Of a stretch of DNA of 38,973 bases, positions 32,497 to 38,973 are shown in pieces. The position numbers and the translations under genes were made by a program. A model generated the notes under the pieces. It saw only the letters and a program-made list of their open reading frames with translations, did no database searches and had not been told where the DNA came from. Positions within the stretch are counted from its first letter, which is position 1; every line of letters begins with the position of its first letter. Source of the DNA: JBAXSK01 sp044358815. Lineage in GTDB: Bacteria; Cyanobacteriota; Cyanobacteriia; Pseudanabaenales; Pseudanabaenaceae. Where the stretch lies: the NCBI GenBank assembly GCA_044358815.1, contig JBIKNH010000011.1:1-38973 (forward strand), given 5' to 3'.

Positions 32497-33075
32497 TCAC
32501 TGAACTATCATATCCCTTTGCAATTGCGCCGCTATATTTTCTCCTACAAGCATCGCCACCAGTTGCAACGCAAAAGCCATCACCGTACCAGGACCGCGAC
32601 TCGTGACCACCATACCATCCACCACCACCGCATCGGTGACATAGGCAGCTAATTCTAATTGAGACTGCACCGAAGGGTAAGAAGTCCCTCGCTTCCCTTG
32701 GAGCAACCCAGCAGCAGACAAAACTACTGGAGCCGCACACACCGCAGCGGTAAGTTTTCCTGCTCTGGCGTACTGTTTCAAGATTTTAATAATCCGCCCG
32801 TCATCCCTTAGGGTAAAAGTGCCAGGTCCACCAGGTAAAACTATGGCATCAAAATCATGGTCTAGATTATGCTCACGATAATTGCCCACCAGTTGATCCA
32901 GCCAAGTATCCGCTGTAATCGTAATTTGGTGAGAGCCTGTAACTTGCCTTGTATCAGTTACGGGATTAAGAGTCGCCGTGATTACATCAATTCCGCCCCG
33001 ACGCAACACATCAATAATCGTAATTGCTTCAATTTCTTCAAAGCCTTGGGCAAGGGGAACTAGAACTTGGGGCAT
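32497..33075 (-). CDS. DJ-1/PfpI family protein
   Basis: This 192-residue class I amidotransferase-like protein aligns well with YajL/DJ-1. It starts MPQVLVPLAQGFEEIEAITI with the conserved Glu (E16), has DAIVLPGGPGTFTLRDD (about 76-92) and a nucleophile-elbow cysteine C113 in AAVCAAPVVLSAAGLLQGK. Family members act as protein or nucleic-acid deglycases, glyoxalases or redox chaperones; the exact role is disputed. I chose the ATG at 33075, where family similarity begins; a GTG at 33117 would add 14 unconserved residues. The IS200/IS605-like relic ends just downstream of its stop codon. Confidence 0.88.
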   Translation of the reverse strand: MPQVLVPLAQGFEEIEAITIIDVLRRGGIDVITATLNPVTDTRQVTGSHQITITADTWLDQLVGNYREHNLDHDFDAIVLPGGPGTFTLRDDGRIIKILKQYARAGKLTAAVCAAPVVLSAAGLLQGKRGTSYPSVQSQLELAAYVTDAVVVDGMVVTSRGPGTVMAFALQLVAMLVGENIAAQLQRDMIVQ

Positions 33076-33200
33076 AGAAGTATAGTAACTAAAGAATTTT
33101 TTATCAACAGCAGTCACAGCAAGACCGCCAAGAATGTCTATTCACAGACAAACTCGAAACCCTAACGTTACAGTTAGTCTTTCTAATCTAATATCTAGTA

Positions 33201-33272
33201 AGCGGGTGAAGAGATTCGAACTCTCGACATTCTCCTTGGCAAGGAGACACTCTACCACTGAGCTACACCCGC
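33201..33272 (-). tRNA. tRNA-Gly (GCC)
   Basis: The minus strand begins GCGGGTGTAGCTCAGTGGTA and ends CACCCGCT. A complete cloverleaf is present: the 7-bp acceptor stem GCGGGTG/CACCCGC, D arm GCTC/GAGT, anticodon stem TCTCC/GGAGA with loop TTGCCAA (anticodon GCC), and T loop TTCGAATC. Discriminator base is U, as expected for tRNA-Gly. CCA is not encoded. Confidence 0.97.
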
Positions 33273-33598
33273 ATTTTCTGTCACTTGTATTAACAGCTCA
33301 AACCTAAGTTTTACGTTGCTTTTTCGTGACCGCGTTTTGCGCTTTTATATAGTCGCAGAACTAAAACTATAAGTCAAGGGGTCTAGGGAAATTTTTTTTG
33401 ATTTTTTGCTGAGGTTTAGAATTTCAGCTTAGTATCCCCAAATTGCTGAGACCTGAGGAAGTCTGTAGAGCGTCTTGCCGAAATTTCGATCCCCCTAAAT
33501 CCCCCTTAGAAAGGGGGACTTCTTTTTATTTTTAGTCTTTCCCCCACTTAAAAAGGGGGGCTAGGGGGGACAATTATTGAATTCGGATGGATTTGTAC
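33273..33598. other. tRNA-Gly to lpdA gap
   Basis: This 326-bp gap should hold the tRNA promoter (just right of 33272) and, further right, GATCCCCC repeat copy 2 (33488-33570), which lies 28 bp past the lpdA stop and may end its transcript. Confidence 0.5.
33488..33570. repeat. GATCCCCC palindromic repeat element, copy 2
   Basis: It starts GATCCCCCTAAATCCCCCTT and ends with GGGGGGCTAGGGGGG. CCCCCTTAGAAAGGGGG forms an inner hairpin and CCCCCACTTAAAAAGGGGGG a second. The organisation matches copy 1 at 9332-9413. Confidence 0.75.
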
Positions 33599-35002
33599 TT
33601 AAGCGTGGACTGCCCGTTTGTAGGCTTCGTCAAGGACTTCACCGAGGGTGGGATGAGCATGGACGTGATTGACAAGGTGATGCACGCTAGCCCGTTCCGC
33701 AATGGCAGCAGAGGCTTCATGGATCAAGTCAGAAGCATGGATACCGATGATATGAGCGCCAAGGAGTTCGCCCGTATCTTCACGGTAGATAATTTTGGCG
33801 ATGCCTTCGCTTTCTAGTTCGGCAAGGGCTTTGGAGTTGCCTTTAAAGTAAGTGCGGCTAGTGCTGACTTTAAATCCTTCGGCTTCCCCTTGTTGTTTAG
33901 CTTGGGGTTCGGTTAAGCCCACAAAGCTAACTTCAGGGTGAGTGAAGGCAGCGGCGGGAATACTGCGATAGTCAATGGTTTTGGCGCGACCGCAAATATT
34001 TTCTACGGCAACGATTCCTTGGGCTGATGCGGCATGGGCTAACATCATTTTTCCTGTGGCATCACCGATCGCCCAGAGGTGGGGGACAGCGGTAGCCATA
34101 GTGTCATCAACTTCAATAAATCCTCTGGCATTGGCAGATAAGCCGACGGTTTCCAGTCCTAAATCCTTGGTGAGGGGAATCCGTCCCGTGGCGACTAAAC
34201 AGGCATCTACTTCGAGGACATCAACGGGTTGCTTAGTTTTGGCATCCACTAGCTCGATCCGCACGGGGGAACCAGGGGTGATCTTTTTCGCTAAAACTCC
34301 GGTGCGGGTTTCGATATCTCTGGGTTTAATCAGCACTCGCTCGGCGATTTTGGCAATGTCAGGATCAAAGCCAGGCATGAGGTTGTCTAGGGCTTCGATC
34401 ATGGTGACTTCGGAGCCAAGGGCAGTGTATACGTCAGCAAATTCTAAGCCAATGTAGCCGCTACCAATGACGGCGATCCATTCTGGCAAGGTTTCGAGTC
34501 TTACGGCTTGGTCACTGGTAAAAACGGTTTTACCATCAATTTGAATGCCAGGGGGCACAAACGGTTCAGAACCAGTGGCAATGATGATGTCTTTGGCGGT
34601 GACTTTGCGCCCATCGACGGTGACGGTTTGCGTCCCTGCGACTTTGCCCCGTCCTTGCAAAATGTCTACACCTAATTTTTTGAGGCTGTTGGTGAGATCG
34701 CTTTTGAGTTTAGCGACGAGATTGTCCGCATGACTGGCAATAGCAGCGCGATCAAAGGAGACTTCGCCGACATTGATGCCCATTGCTTTGAGGTGTTGGG
34801 TGGCGCGCATTTCCCGCACTCGCCCCGAAGCGGCTAACAGCGCCTTGGAAGGGATGCAACCTCGGTTAACGCAAGTACCGCCCATATCGCCGGATTCTAC
34901 AATGGCGGTTTTAAGACCACAGGCAACGGCATGAAGGGCTGCACCATGACCACCCACTCCCGCACCGATGATCAGTAGATCATAATCAAATTTTTCTGAC
35001 AC
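33599..35002 (-). CDS. lpdA: Dihydrolipoyl dehydrogenase (E3)
   Basis: This FAD disulfide oxidoreductase reoxidises dihydrolipoyl groups of pyruvate dehydrogenase and the glycine cleavage system. Seen are the FAD fold DLLIIGAGVGGHGAALHAV, redox-active pair GGTCVNRGCIPSKALL, NAD fold IAVIGSGYIGLEFADVY, second FAD motif LWAIGDATGKMMLAH, and the C-terminal catalytic HAHPTLGEVLDEAYKRA. The start is decided by the ribosome site: AAAGGAG (35017-35011) lies 8 bp before a GTG at 35002, giving 467 residues. The ATG at 35026 would put that site inside the gene. The E1/E2 genes are not near, as is common in cyanobacteria. Confidence 0.95.
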   Translation of the reverse strand: MSEKFDYDLLIIGAGVGGHGAALHAVACGLKTAIVESGDMGGTCVNRGCIPSKALLAASGRVREMRATQHLKAMGINVGEVSFDRAAIASHADNLVAKLKSDLTNSLKKLGVDILQGRGKVAGTQTVTVDGRKVTAKDIIIATGSEPFVPPGIQIDGKTVFTSDQAVRLETLPEWIAVIGSGYIGLEFADVYTALGSEVTMIEALDNLMPGFDPDIAKIAERVLIKPRDIETRTGVLAKKITPGSPVRIELVDAKTKQPVDVLEVDACLVATGRIPLTKDLGLETVGLSANARGFIEVDDTMATAVPHLWAIGDATGKMMLAHAASAQGIVAVENICGRAKTIDYRSIPAAAFTHPEVSFVGLTEPQAKQQGEAEGFKVSTSRTYFKGNSKALAELESEGIAKIIYREDTGELLGAHIIGIHASDLIHEASAAIAERASVHHLVNHVHAHPTLGEVLDEAYKRAVHA

Positions 35003-35173
35003 CAAATTTTCTCCTTTGTCAATCATGCCCCAGCCCTGTGTCCCAGATTGTTGGGGTTAAGCTTGGGGTTACGCTGCGTAATTCATTGCGTAATTCATTT
35101 TGCCACAGGTTAAATTACGAATTGGGAATTAGGGGTGAAAAGATTCTAGTTGTTTGCCGTTAGTTGCTTACGG

Positions 35174-36115
35174 TTAGTTGATTGCCATAAAGCCAGTCCG
35201 TTTCACAATTTCCTGCCCTTGGGACGATAGGACGAATTCAATAAATTCTTTGACGGCGGGACTAGTTTTCTTTTTAACTGCTAAAAATAAGTTGCGACTA
35301 ATGGGATATTTCCCTGATTTGACGGCGTTTTGGTCCGTTGGTAAAACACCATCGATCGGTACAATGCGCACGATTTCTTGATTGGCGACTTGGGATGTGG
35401 TGGCGTAGGCAATGCCGCTATCCCCCAAGGCAAGTAAAATAGCCGTCGTTTCGCTTCGTTCCCATGTAATAAAGTTTGGTCCATCTGGGGCGAACTCTTG
35501 CCCTAATAAAACGGCATCCTGAAAGAAATCACGCCCGCCACTACCCACATTCCGATTAATCACTTTAATTGGCAGATTCGGACCGCCCACCTCTGACCAA
35601 TTGGTGATTTTACCTGTGTAGATATTCCGCAATTGCTCCATTGTCAAATTCCCTTTAAAAGGATTTTTAATGCCTGTGATAACTGCCATCGTGTCCCTTG
35701 CTACCGGAACTAATTGAATCTGTGCTTCGGCTTCTTCTTTTTTTAAAGGGCGTGAGCTAGCGGCAATCACAACTTTGTCGTCTATGAGATGCTGTAATCC
35801 TTTTCCTGTACCATTGGGTTTCCCATCGGGTACGCCGAAAGTAGTGGGCATATTCGGATTTACCTGAGCATAGGCATTCCGTAATTGCTTAATCATTGCC
35901 ACCATTGCCGTAGTACCATCCATAGTCAAAACCGTTGGATTAGCTTTGGTGGTTTTAATTTCAGACAATATGGAATTAGTTGGGGATGGATTGGTAATAC
36001 TAGGAAGCGAAAGTTTCTCCTGATTGGTAAAGAACCAATAACCGCCACCAGCAAGAGCAGCGGTAATCAGCACTGTCAAGACTAAAACTGTGTTTTCTTT
36101 ACTCTGGGACATCAT
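35174..36115 (-). CDS. PstS-like periplasmic phosphate-binding protein
   Basis: This 313-residue PBP-like protein has an N-terminal membrane anchor or uncleaved signal (about 9-29, VLVLTVLITAALAGGGYWFF) and a Ser/Pro-rich stretch. The binding fold follows: MDGTTAMVAMIKQLRNAY (about 65-82), AASSRPLKKEEAE, VARDTMAVI, LTMEQLRNIYTGKITNWSEV (about 157-176) and NRNVGSGGRDFFQ, typical of PstS/SphX-type proteins. No pstC, pstA or pstB adjoins, suggesting a stand-alone sensor or auxiliary binding protein. It is 109 bp downstream of hisG on the same strand. No clear Pho-box repeat is visible upstream. Confidence 0.83.
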   Translation of the reverse strand: MMSQSKENTVLVLTVLITAALAGGGYWFFTNQEKLSLPSITNPSPTNSILSEIKTTKANPTVLTMDGTTAMVAMIKQLRNAYAQVNPNMPTTFGVPDGKPNGTGKGLQHLIDDKVVIAASSRPLKKEEAEAQIQLVPVARDTMAVITGIKNPFKGNLTMEQLRNIYTGKITNWSEVGGPNLPIKVINRNVGSGGRDFFQDAVLLGQEFAPDGPNFITWERSETTAILLALGDSGIAYATTSQVANQEIVRIVPIDGVLPTDQNAVKSGKYPISRNLFLAVKKKTSPAVKEFIEFVLSSQGQEIVKRTGFMAIN

Positions 36116-36224
36116 CTTTAGCCTGAAACATCAGTGGCAACTTTCCACAGAACTGTATAGCAATGGTATCGCTCATCATTGCCCATACATCTGCAACTGT
36201 AGTTATAGACTATGATTATAGTTG

Positions 36225-36863
36225 CTATATAGGCAAATTAGACCGCAGTTTATCTAATAGAGTGACAAACTCACTAAACTCAGTGCGATAACTCAAAGGA
36301 TGGGCAATCAGTCGCGCTGTACTGTGATAAAGCACTTCAATTTCAATCAAGCCGTTTTCTTTGAGAGTGCGTCCCGTAGAAACTAAATCAACAATTGCCT
36401 CAGACATGCCCGTGATTGGTCCCAATTCCACAGAACCATATAAGGGAATGATTTCTACGGGTAAATCAATGCTGTCAAAATAGGTCCGTGCTGAATTAAC
36501 GTATTTGGAAGCGATTCGACAATGGGGCAGCAAATCTAAAGGAGACTGATAACCGCTATCTTTCGCTACGGCAATGGACATCCGACAACCACCAAAACCC
36601 AAGTCTAATAACCGCGCTACATTGGGTTTCTTCTCTTGTAAAACATCTTCGCCCACAATTCCCATTTGAGCTTGCCCATATTCCACATAGACGGGGACAT
36701 CTTGTGCCCGTACTAGCATCGCCTGCGCCCGACCCGTTGGCTCAGTGATTTGTAACTGACGATTGCTGCTATCGAGAAAAGCACTAAAATCTAAGCCGAC
36801 ATTTTTGAGCAACGTAATGGAATCTTTAAGCAGGGAACCTTTCGGCAAGGCGTAGGTAAACAT
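36225..36863 (-). CDS. hisG: ATP phosphoribosyltransferase, short form
   Basis: This 212-residue first enzyme of histidine synthesis joins ATP and PRPP. LPKGSLLKDSITLLKNVG opens the protein; the ED-like VGEDVLQE, GFGGCRMSIAVAKDSGY, RIASKYVNSARTYF and the PRPP loop PITGMSEAIVDLVSTGRTLKENGL are diagnostic. It lacks the C-terminal regulatory domain, so it belongs to the HisGS class that needs the HisZ subunit for activity and feedback; hisZ is not adjacent. Start is ATG. An imperfect inverted repeat follows the stop, and the PstS-like gene lies beyond. Confidence 0.95.
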   Translation of the reverse strand: MFTYALPKGSLLKDSITLLKNVGLDFSAFLDSSNRQLQITEPTGRAQAMLVRAQDVPVYVEYGQAQMGIVGEDVLQEKKPNVARLLDLGFGGCRMSIAVAKDSGYQSPLDLLPHCRIASKYVNSARTYFDSIDLPVEIIPLYGSVELGPITGMSEAIVDLVSTGRTLKENGLIEIEVLYHSTARLIAHPLSYRTEFSEFVTLLDKLRSNLPI

Positions 36864-37224
36864 AATCGATCAGGTTTAATAGGTTTTTTCTGGTGGTAAT
36901 GGGGAATGGAATGGATTATCGCCAAGGGAAATTACCACAGTAAGGGTTTTCTTTGACAATTGAACACAAGCAAATCACCCAAAGCAATTATACGAGGCAA
37001 TGGAAAAGCCGCTGCTCACAATCATAGGTATCCCCACAAACAAACTTAATAATCATAGACTGAAATCTATGATTTTTGACGGATAAATTGATAAAATAAA
37101 TGGTCATTGTAATTTAGACTTTATACATTGCCATGAATCACTGGGAATTTACCTATAGATACGGTAAGGAACCCCAGAGTAATATTCATAAAATAAAAAT
37201 AAAAATAACCTTCAAATTAATCTA
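36864..37224. other. hisG to SgcJ-like gene divergent gap
   Basis: This 361-bp gap contains a 9-bp perfect hairpin at 37051-37074 followed by a T run, an A-rich run of AATAAAA units at about 37190-37208 just upstream of the next start, and no open frame. Confidence 0.5.
37051..37077 (+). terminator. Perfect AT-rich hairpin with T run in a divergent gap
   Basis: AATCATAGA (37051-37059) pairs with TCTATGATT (37066-37074) around CTGAAA, followed by TTT. It has terminator form but no known gene ends here, so it may end a small RNA or be a regulator's operator. Confidence 0.35.
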
Positions 37225-37782
37225 ATGTCCCAGTTTTATTCAGCTTCGATGGCAGCCGCTGCTTTGGTCTTCACGATGACTATGCCTGTGGTTATGCCTG
37301 CACCAGTTTTAGCCCAAGCTCAACAATGTCGCGCCACCAATACCGCAGAAATTGCAGGTTTATTTGATCGTTGGAATCAGTCACTGCAAACGGGGGACCC
37401 TGACAAGGTGGTAGCCAACTATGATGCCGACTCGATTCTCTTAGCCACCTTAGCTAATAAGCCACGCATTACTAGCGCTGAGAAGAAGGAATATTTTGTG
37501 CATTTCCTACAAAAGAAGCCCGTTGGTAAGATTGATCTCCAAAAAATCACCATCGACTGTAACACCGCTAGTAATTCAGGGGTTTACACGTTCAGTTTTG
37601 CAGACGGCAGTAAAGTTCAAGCCCGATATACCTATAACTATCGTTGGAATGGGACTCAGTGGCTGATTGCGACTCATCATTCTTCTGCGATGCCGGAAAA
37701 AGTAACCGCTGGGGCTAAACCGCATACACATGCAGCGCCTAAAGAGGGCAGTAGTCAGTCTGCTCCATTGCCCAAACCCTAG
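37225..37782 (+). CDS. Secreted SgcJ/EcaC-like (NTF2-fold) protein
   Basis: This 185-residue protein has a signal peptide of about 30 residues ending PVLAQA. An NTF2-like/CaMKII-association domain (about 40-155) follows: EIAGLFDRWNQSLQTGDPDKVVANYDADSILL is the usual first helix and strand, and YNYRWNGTQWLIATHHSSAMP the last strands. Members labelled SgcJ/EcaC are mostly of unknown function despite being named oxidoreductases. The C-terminal 30 residues are low-complexity Pro/Ser/His. It should act outside the cytoplasmic membrane. It stands alone, with an inverted-repeat element downstream. Confidence 0.8.
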   Translation: MSQFYSASMAAAALVFTMTMPVVMPAPVLAQAQQCRATNTAEIAGLFDRWNQSLQTGDPDKVVANYDADSILLATLANKPRITSAEKKEYFVHFLQKKPVGKIDLQKITIDCNTASNSGVYTFSFADGSKVQARYTYNYRWNGTQWLIATHHSSAMPEKVTAGAKPHTHAAPKEGSSQSAPLPKP

Positions 37783-37822
37783 GGAATTTTAGTGAATTAA
37801 TGATTTCCCTTTGGGTGTAAAT

Positions 37823-37917
37823 AGATAGTGTTGCTTAATGAATGATTCTGGTTTACTTTGAGAAAGTTTTCTGACTTTCAGTAGTAACCGTCATCCTTGA
37901 TTTAAGCAACACTGTCT
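37823..37917. repeat. 95-bp element with 16-bp inverted ends
   Basis: AGATAGTGTTGCTTAA (37823-37838) is inverted with one mismatch as TTAAGCAACACTGTCT (37902-37917). An inner GAAAGT/ACTTTC hairpin lies at about 37861-37878. No obvious target duplication flanks it. It could be a MITE or a long transcript-end hairpin for the gene upstream. Confidence 0.7.
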
Positions 37918-37925
37918 GGTTCGAC

Positions 37926-38072
37926 TTACTTGGTGGAAGTTTGACTGGGTGGTGTGAGGGGAGGTTCTTTAGGGGAGTGGATTAAGTCTAGCTTTAAACC
38001 AATGGAAGAGACAAGATACAACAATGTGTTGACAGTGATTAGGAATTTAATCAAGCGTTGGGAACGAGTCAT
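37926..38072 (-). CDS. Small single-helix membrane protein
   Basis: With the ATG at 38072, 48 residues are encoded. GGAG (38085-38082 on the minus strand) lies 9 bp upstream, which decides this start over longer alternatives up to 38153. The peptide begins MTRSQRLIKF, has a hydrophobic helix (about 10-27, FLITVNTLLYLVSSIGL), and ends in a polar, Pro/Ser/Thr-rich tail. No family is recognised. It is divergent from the STAND NTPase gene, with 161 bp between starts. Confidence 0.5.
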   Translation of the reverse strand: MTRSQRLIKFLITVNTLLYLVSSIGLKLDLIHSPKEPPLTPPSQTSTK

Positions 38073-38233
38073 GGGGAAGTTCTCCATAAAGTTGACAATG
38101 CCATCATTGAAGAAATGACCTGAAACCTCCAGACGGGTTAAGGCAGATAGCAAACTTTTCTTAACTGCCTTTTCTGTCCTCTTTAGAATTGAGTTAAACT
38201 AAATCAGCACAGTCATCAAAACTTAGTTAAGCC

Positions 38234-38973
38234 ATGCCTGCACAGCGCAATAGAGGGATCGCCGCAACGGTTGCCGGACTGCAAAAACTTCGTGAGGTTA
38301 AGACGGCTGGCAAAGAAGATGGAACCCATTTGACTTTTGAGGGCATTGCCGATCGCATTTCTCAGAACTCTCAAGCTTCAGTTGATCCCAGAACGGTAAG
38401 ACGATTTTTTGATGGTAAAGGCATTGATCGAGATTACGTCCTAGCGATTTGTGGTGCTTTGGGTTTAGAGGTCACGGAGATTGTTGATCCCAATGAATGG
38501 AATCCTGCTAAGTCTCGTCAAACTTCTCAAACTGTTGCGATCGCTGCAACCCTGAATACGACACCTCCGCCTGTGGATGAATGGCAGGGACGACAGGATG
38601 AAATCAAGGAACTACAAACCGCCCTAAGCAATGAGAAAGTCCGCTTAATCGGAATGACCGCCGCAGGAGGCTATGGAAAATCGGCTTTAGCGGTGAAATT
38701 CAAAGAGCAGTTAACCCCTGATTGGCGGGTGTTGTGGGTGAGCTTTATCCAGTCTTATCCCTTGGCGCAATTTGGGCGATGGTTATTGGAGCAGTTGGGA
38801 CGAGATTATGATGAGAAATGGAACGAGGAGACGTTAATTGGGCAGATCGTCGAAGGGTTAATCGCTGAGCCTTGTTTGTTGGTGTTGGACAATATGGAAA
38901 CGGTAATACCAGCAGAAGGAAAGTCGGTTTATGGTCAATTTTTGAGCCAATGGTTAGGGAATGGGATGCATAG
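38234..38973 (+). CDS. STAND/NB-ARC-type NTPase with HTH-like N-terminus (5' part)
   Basis: The frame is open from ATG 38234 to the end of the window (246 codons), so the gene is cut off. Residues about 33-85 form an HTH-like helical domain (FEGIADRISQN; SVDPRTVRRFFDGKGIDRDY; LAICGALGLEV). A linker to about 115 precedes a P-loop NTPase domain with Walker A GMTAAGGYGKSAL (140-152) and Walker B LLVLDNMETV (215-224), the LxLDNxE form of NB-ARC/STAND ATPases. Such cyanobacterial proteins usually continue into TPR, WD40 or other repeats that sense a trigger, and some act in antiphage defence or apoptosis-like responses. The sensor and any effector are outside the window. Confidence 0.8.
   Translation, partial: MPAQRNRGIAATVAGLQKLREVKTAGKEDGTHLTFEGIADRISQNSQASVDPRTVRRFFDGKGIDRDYVLAICGALGLEVTEIVDPNEWNPAKSRQTSQTVAIAATLNTTPPPVDEWQGRQDEIKELQTALSNEKVRLIGMTAAGGYGKSALAVKFKEQLTPDWRVLWVSFIQSYPLAQFGRWLLEQLGRDYDEKWNEETLIGQIVEGLIAEPCLLVLDNMETVIPAEGKSVYGQFLSQWLGNGMH

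Noticed and set aside
32363..32740. 125-codon minus-strand frame overlapping the DJ-1 gene and the tnpB relic
   Set aside because: Cys/Trp/Gly-rich shadow translation in another frame of a confident DJ-1 gene; no family resemblance.
33587..33817. 76-codon plus-strand frame opposite the lpdA 3' end
   Set aside because: Antisense shadow of the confidently identified lpdA gene.
36116..36224. Pho box upstream of the PstS-like gene
   Set aside because: No tandem 8-bp repeats of the CTTAACCT type could be found; only an imperfect inverted repeat is present.

Overview
This window is chromosomal DNA from a cyanobacterium. The evidence is a sulfolipid glycosyltransferase of the SqdX type, the 38-residue photosystem II subunit PsbI, a NadA quinolinate synthase with the usual iron-sulfur cysteines, an NblB/CpcE-like HEAT-repeat protein, an EGY/S2P-related membrane protein, several proteins that look cyanobacterial-specific, and HIP1 octamers (GCGATCGC) at 8359 and 38537. 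Base composition is moderate and intergenic DNA is AT-rich. I cannot name the genus from sequence alone.

Layout. 1-5000: end of an unknown gene, sqdX (-), nadA (+), a small cupin (-), and a 503-residue protein joining a peptidoglycan-binding-like domain to what looks like a serine acyltransferase (SxxK) domain. 5000-9400: a long leader full of short tandem repeats with a possible NtcA promoter, the ammonium transporter amt, psbI, and an ABC exporter. 9400-18000: HEAT protein and egtD (-), a 0.7 kb AT-rich gap, pyrD and a family 2 glycosyltransferase (+), an FAD monooxygenase converging on and overlapping it, a small His-rich protein, a 150-bp MITE with a 7-bp target duplication, and a GAF-SpoIIE phosphatase. 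18000-26500: a 1300-residue MASE1-CHASE hybrid histidine kinase, an orphan molybdate permease modB, an OmpR-type response regulator, and a membrane protein that I read as a catalytically dead EGY/S2P-type protease homologue. 26500-33300: a tnpB remnant, a cluster of cyanobacterial proteins of unknown function, ruvA, an ExbB/TolQ/MotA-family channel, an IS200/IS605-type remnant, a DJ-1 family protein and tRNA-Gly(GCC). 33300-38973: lpdA, an orphan PstS-like protein, short-form hisG, a secreted SgcJ/EcaC-like protein, a small inverted-repeat element, a 48-residue membrane peptide, and the 5' part of a STAND-type NTPase running off the end.

Most genes are housekeeping genes in single or two-gene units, with little functional clustering. 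The signalling proteins (SpoIIE phosphatase, hybrid kinase, response regulator) are near each other but not in one operon. Transport subunits (ModB, PstS-like, ExbB-like) occur without their usual partners.

The most unusual signals are: (1) short tandem duplications with periods of about 12-15 bp, repeated 2-5 times, at many unrelated sites both between and inside genes; (2) the apparent pseudoprotease at 24908; (3) the signal-less SxxK protein at 3459; (4) three kinds of small mobile-element relic (the MITE, two IS200/IS605 tnpB tails, and the 95-bp inverted repeat); (5) the STAND NTPase at the right edge.
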